From Larix sibirica (lineage: Eukaryota; Streptophyta; Pinopsida; Pinales; Pinaceae): DNA of 12,018 nt. The stretch covers positions 2,632 to 14,649 of the forward strand of contig NWUY0300017401.1 in assembly GCA_004151065.3 (NCBI GenBank). Reading direction: 5' to 3'. Every line of letters starts with the position of its first letter. Positions within the stretch are counted from its first letter, which is position 1. A program made the translations under genes and the position numbers. Shown here piece after piece: positions 8,942 to 12,018 of the stretch. Under the pieces are notes generated by a model that saw only the letters and a list, made by a program, of their open reading frames with translations, did no database searches and was not told the origin of the DNA.

Positions 8942-8959
8942 CCCCAGCAACGACGCCAA
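8942..8959 (-). promoter_or_regulatory. Primer binding site, tRNA-Asp type
   Basis: The minus strand reads TGGCGTCGTTGCTGGGGA. The complement of the 3' end of plant tRNA-Asp(GTC) is TGGCGCCGTTGCCGGGGA, so 16 of 18 bases match. Both differences are C-to-T, which still allow G:U pairing. It sits between the LTR end and gag, where minus-strand cDNA synthesis would begin. tRNA-Asp priming is common in the Athila/Tat group. Confidence 0.88.
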
Positions 8960-9057
8960 AATATATGTTATTACTAGAGATGTTCTAAGGCTATTTTTAG
9001 AACTATGCCCGGGAATCAATAAGTTTCATTGTTTATATTTTTCAATCAAAAACCATA

Positions 9058-9063
9058 TTTATT
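9058..9063 (-). promoter_or_regulatory. Polyadenylation signal in the LTR
   Basis: AATAAA on the minus strand, about 90 bases before the LTR end and about 530 bases downstream of the LTR TATA box. The position suits 3'-end formation in the R region, but the motif is short. Confidence 0.35.
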
Positions 9064-9588
9064 GTTGTTTGAACATAATGATGATAATCATTCTTAGTAT
9101 GTTGTGGGAAGAACTTCTCATATGCCAGTAAAAAACTTGAGTGAATTTGTGTTGATGAAATGTCATGAGAGAAGGTACTCACTGAAAGTAAATATTTATC
9201 TCATGTGTACAAAAAAAATACTGAGCCAAAAGGAATTCAGTAGTTTATACAAAATCAACACAAAGAAGAATTCAAACGTTATGAGGATAATATAACCAAA
9301 TTTTATATCATGAATATTTCACAAATATAAATCATCCAGAAACAAGATGGGAATCCAAGAACACTCATATTTGAACCAATACTAACTTTGAAAATCATAG
9401 GAAACATATGAAGGAGGGACGATATCACAAAATAAGAGAGTACTAACTGAACATATCAGAGCTTTGAATCCAGATAAAACCAAGGTAGAGCTTGAATTTT
9501 ATTCTTATATATCTTGATCAAACTTAAATTATCTGAAGTTACACTTCTTACAAAAAAAATTCGACATTGTTTTAACTACTTTTATCTC

Positions 9589-9596
9589 TATATATA
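9589..9596 (-). promoter_or_regulatory. TATA box of the LTR promoter
   Basis: The minus strand reads CTATATATAGAG, a strong plant TATA box about 640 bases upstream of the primer site. Transcription would start near 9560. The 8-mer TATATATA is its own complement, so orientation is taken from the element. Confidence 0.45.
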
Positions 9597-9693
9597 GCCT
9601 CTATGGGATTTACAAAATTTACATTAAGTTGTTTAAAACCCAACTGCTTTTGGTTATTACAAACATAAATGGTTACAACAGAAAGTATAAATG

Positions 9694-11027
9694 TTAAGCT
9701 TGATGATGAATGACCAGCATAGAAGACTGGGGTCCTCCTTGTAGAGGTGGAGGAATGTTCTGTTGCGATGAGGATGCTCCAACTACTGACTGCGGTGCTA
9801 AAGTATTCTCTAGTTGTTTTATCTACAGAATTCTTGTGATACTTTTCCAATATTTTCCCATAGGATATTGAAAAACCCTTGGTTCTCTGAGGGACATATT
9901 CAGCTCAGAAAAAATGCTCAAAAGTGGGTTTTGGTAGACCTATGAAAATAGTTTGAAGGGGGTTGAGCATCTCAAAATAAGTGTGCAGTTTGTCCACGAA
10001 TACTTGACCACTAAGCTCCTAGTGAGTGTCTTCCAGATCAATTGCATATTTCCTTGCATCTAGTCTCATGGCGTTATAATGCTCCTTTTGGTACAAATAT
10101 CCATGTCCATCCCAGAAGGATGGGAGGCCGAGGGGAAAAAATTCTTTTAACAATTCCTTGAACGAATGAACGTCTTTCTTCAGCTGGTCCACCATGACGG
10201 CAACATTTTGAGCCATCATCCCTTTTGTAATCATTTTATTGGCCTCCATGATTATCTTTGTTCTATCTCGGATGGCGTATTCTTGGATCTCGTCGAATGT
10301 TTTCTCATTTAGAAAGTCAATTGCAGCTTTAGCCAAATATGTCTTTTTGCTTACCCTGTTCAAGACTAAATGAGCATCTTGAGTGGCGGCTTTAGCTATT
10401 TCACTTTCTTCTTTAGACATGAAGAAGTGGTTCCACTGTGTGGATATCAGGGCTGTCACCTATTCCTAGATCGCGAACTTAGCGCTTATCAATAGGGACT
10501 TACGTATTAGTCTTCAAGACAAGTCCTGGACATCTTTCTTGAGGTCATCTATGGGATATTGTATTTCTGAGATAGCTTGGTCCCTTTTAGCCAAATTTTC
10601 ACTTATACTGATAAGTTAATCGGACGTAGCTTTTAACTGATCCTGCACCTGGTTCAGCTGGGAGTCCTTGAGACTCATTTCTGAAATTGCATGAGTGAGC
10701 TTTTTAGTAGGATCCACAGAAGAAGAAACTTGTAATGCATCTTCCTTTTGATGAAGGATATCCTGATTTTGATTTTTTAACTCATTCAACTCATTCTCTA
10801 GGGATACAATCCTCTTAGCACTTGGCTATCAACTAAGGCTCTTTCCAGCTCAGATTGTATCGTTGATACTTCGACGGTTTGTGAATGCTAGACAGTAGGA
10901 ATATTGAGCTTCCTTTTTAGCCCTGACATATATTTTTCTTTTTCTTTCAGCATGGCTTGTACTGGAACCAATTCATTGGGATCCTGCACCATCTTTACAA
11001 TATGCTACTCTAAGTCAACTATCTTTA
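9694..11027 (-). pseudogene. C-terminal half of a coiled-coil ORF, cut by a CACTA insertion
   Basis: I do not recognise this protein. The frame is already open at the junction at 11027 and reads VKIVDLE, then MVQDPNELVPVQAML. After a shift near 10825 come heptad-like helices (IVSLENELNELKNQ, ISEIQYPIDDLKKDVQDL) typical of a coiled coil over roughly 10500-11000. From 10459 to 10019 the frame is open for 146 codons, rich in Lys, Glu and Ala, and includes LKEFFPLGLPSFWDGHGY. Further on are VFVDKLHTYFEMLNPLQ and, after a shift near 9945, a block reading SLREPRVFQYPMGKYWKS. It ends in a Pro/Gln-rich tail (NIPPPLQGGPQSSM) and TAA at 9694-9696. Stops in the body make it a pseudogene. It may be the other half of the ORF at 1-1605. 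Confidence 0.55.
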
Positions 11028-11210
11028 CACTAGTACATGTGCACATTTTTCCCACGGAATTTCATTGATTTTGCAACACTTGTTCGTTGCTATAGTGACA
11101 TACTCATCTCCACTTTTTCGTGGAACAAGTTTCGTTGTTGTAGTGACTCCTTAAAACGTTCGTCACTATAGAAACATGAAAGATACATCACGTGGCATTT
11201 TCGGACTTTG

Positions 11211-11600
11211 TTTAAAAAACCAAATAGTGTCACTTTAGCGATGATATGTCGTCGTTGTAGCAACGAACCGCACATAATGTTGTGTCGCTATAGCTACGGG
11301 CACACTTATTTAAAAAAAGAATAGTGTCTCTTTAGCGATGATAAGCCATCGATATAGAAACGTAACACACATTATTTTGTGTCACTATAGTGATGGAAGC
11401 ACTTATTTTAAAAAACAATTAGTGTCTCTTTAGCAACAATAAGTTGTCGCAATAGCAACGTAACACACATAATTTTGTATCTCTATAGTGACGGAAAAAA
11501 ACCAAATAGTGTCTCTTTAGTGACGATACACATTCGTTGTAGCACTCAATATAGTGTTAATTCAGCGACGAGTTGTCGTCACTATAGAGACGACCTATTG
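11211..11600. repeat. Tandem subterminal repeat array of the CACTA element
   Basis: Four units can be aligned by the shared block ATAGTGTCTCTTTAG, which begins at 11224, 11321, 11419 (as TTAGTG) and 11506, giving steps of 97, 98 and 87 bp. Each unit carries an A-rich tract, this block, and a CGTYGYTATAG-type core in opposing orientations, such as CGTCGTTGTAGCAACG and GTCACTATAGTGAYGG. The units have diverged from one another. Open frames on both strands here are by-products of the repeats. Confidence 0.8.
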
Positions 11601-11606
11601 GATAAC

Positions 11607-11671
11607 TTTTCGACAGACTTGTTATACAAGCGACAAACATTCTGTCGCTTGTATAGCAATTCCGTCGGAAA
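11607..11671. repeat. Long hairpin unit 1
   Basis: Arms 11607-11635 and 11643-11671 are inverted copies, 25 of 29 bases matching, around a 7-base loop AACATTC. The inner 13 bp, TATACAAGCGACA against TGTCGCTTGTATA, are perfect. Most mismatches in the outer part are compatible with G:U pairing. It belongs to the subterminal region of the CACTA element. Confidence 0.85.
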
Positions 11672-11716
11672 GTACCCCAAGCGGTTGTCGCTATAGAGAT
11701 GATATCTCTAAGAATG

Positions 11717-11779
11717 TTTTGACAGACTTCTATACAAGCAATAGAATGTTCGTCACTTGTATAGCAAGTCTGTCGGAAA
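11717..11779. repeat. Long hairpin unit 2
   Basis: This is a second copy of the hairpin about 109 bp downstream. Left arm TTTTGACAGACTTCTATACAAG pairs with right arm CTTGTATAGCAAGTCTGTCGGAAA, with one or two single-base gaps. Its outer arms are better matched than those of unit 1 and its central part is less well matched. Each hairpin unit is followed by a CGTCGCT- or TGTCGCT-type motif (near 11686 and 11795). Confidence 0.8.
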
Positions 11780-11819
11780 TCTATACGAGCGGACGTCGCT
11801 AGACCGACGGGTTGTGTTT

Positions 11820-12018
11820 CTTATTTTTTTAAATCATATCAATGAACAAAGTGAGGGATATTAAAAAGTGGAGTGTACTACCTATTGAATCTTGTAGGGT
11901 TGAAGTAGTTTGATGGTTTTTACCTAGAAGAGCATCAAGATGATTGCTTAATCCATGGGTGGGTATCAACATATGTTCAATGAGGGATTTTGATGATGAT
12001 GATGATGATGATGAGGAT
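11820..12018. other. AT-rich internal flank with GAT microsatellite
   Basis: Immediately internal to the subterminal repeats. No gene is recognised. The right edge holds seven GAT triplets at 11992-12012 followed by GAG GAT. The triplets could encode an Asp or Ile/Met run if they are part of a coding exon beyond the window, but nothing here shows that. Confidence 0.6.

Larger units (their letters stand above)
1..9680 (-). mobile_element. Degenerate Ty3/gypsy LTR retrotransposon, Tat/Athila-like, incomplete at its 3' end
   Basis: The minus strand shows, in transcription order, a probable LTR, a tRNA-Asp-type primer binding site, gag, an aspartic protease (DSG), an RNase H, a reverse transcriptase (YIDD), a second RNase H and an integrase (D-D35-E with a GPF-type C-terminus). 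After these come a spacer and an extra ORF. Reverse transcriptase before integrase is the Ty3/gypsy order. The tRNA-Asp primer site, the extra RNase H, the degenerate resident RNase H and the extra ORF are traits of the Tat/Athila (OTA) group of plant elements. The 3' LTR is not visible and should lie to the left of position 1. All coding parts carry stops or frameshifts, so the copy is not autonomous. The family is confident; the exact lineage and the outer limits are inferred. Confidence 0.9.
8967..9680 (-). repeat. Probable LTR (boundaries tentative)
   Basis: The inner end is placed at AATAACA (8967 being its last base), seven bases before the primer site. The outer end is placed at TGTTGTAACC (starting at 9680), giving a 714-bp TG...CA unit with a 4-bp terminal inverted match (TGTT/AACA). 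The interval is AT-rich and non-coding, with a TATA box at 9589-9596 and AATAAA at 9058-9063 in the right order. The outer boundary is weak, because no polypurine tract is visible just beyond it and no second LTR is present to compare. Confidence 0.5.
11028..12018. mobile_element. CACTA (En/Spm-type) DNA transposon, one end
   Basis: The terminus CACTAGTACATGTGCAC starts at 11028, immediately after TTA, which would be the 3-bp target duplication this superfamily makes. The next 780 bp are filled with direct and inverted copies of a motif around CGTCGCTATAGYGACG, the dense subterminal repeats that bind transposase in CACTA elements. No matching inverted terminus (TACTAGTG) is seen before the right edge and no transposase sequence is present, so the element extends past 12018. 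It interrupts the coiled-coil ORF and is therefore younger than it. An alternative is a large non-autonomous derivative of the same superfamily. Confidence 0.68.

Noticed and set aside
8664-9131. A 155-codon open frame on the plus strand
   Set aside because: It is antisense to the gag start, leader, primer binding site and LTR end. Part of it is simply the complement of the primer site, and no domain is recognised.
11225-11600. A CRISPR-like array
   Set aside because: The units are diverged, 87-98 bp apart, contain inverted cores without unique spacers of fixed size, and lie in plant transposon DNA.
11090-11802. Open frames on both strands in the right-hand repeat region
   Set aside because: They follow the tandem repeats and hairpins and have repeat-derived composition.
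11861-11880. GTGTACTAC as a possible second CACTA terminus
   Set aside because: It does not match the inverse of CACTAGTAC, and the internal AT-rich sequence is still continuing without a TTA flank.

Overview
The window reads as transposon-derived plant DNA and shows no recognisable host gene, rRNA, tRNA, CRISPR or bacterial feature. It is AT-rich. Its minus strand carries most of one decayed Ty3/gypsy (Metaviridae-type) LTR retrotransposon, and its right end holds the edge of a CACTA (En/Spm-type) DNA transposon. A minus-strand primer binding site complementary to plant tRNA-Asp, Tat/Athila-like polymerase domains and a CACTA terminus with CGTCGCTATAG-type subterminal repeats all suggest a seed plant with a repeat-rich genome. 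The species cannot be named from the sequence.

Reading the minus strand from high to low coordinates: 9694-11027 is the C-terminal half of a coiled-coil protein of unknown function. About 8967-9680 is a probable LTR with a TATA box and an AATAAA signal. A tRNA-Asp-type primer binding site lies at 8942-8959, followed by a short leader. Gag is at about 6978-8732, aspartic protease at 6398-6990, and a first RNase H of the archaeal-like (RVT_3) kind at about 5940-6397. A linker follows at 5501-5939, then reverse transcriptase at about 4561-5500, a second, degenerate resident RNase H at about 4020-4560, and integrase at 2790-4019. A non-coding spacer with direct repeats and a TATA box fills 1606-2789. 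The N-terminal half of another large unknown protein starts at 1605 and runs off the left edge.

Every coding part is broken by stop codons or frameshifts, so nothing here should be active. The damage is uneven. The stretch from protease through the first RNase H and the stretch from the second RNase H through integrase each keep a single frame interrupted only by stop codons. The reverse transcriptase between them carries about six frameshifts. The order of parts (C-half of an extra ORF, LTR, gag-pol, N-half of an extra ORF, all in one orientation) fits a head-to-tail LTR-internal-LTR-internal arrangement in which the extra ORF lies between integrase and the 3' LTR. That is an inference; no second LTR is visible.

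At 11028 the C-half ORF is cut by the terminus CACTAGTAC. From there to the right edge lies the subterminal region of a CACTA element: four tandem units of about 90-98 bp, then two hairpin units about 109 bp apart, then AT-rich internal sequence and a GAT microsatellite. Its transposase and other end are outside the window.
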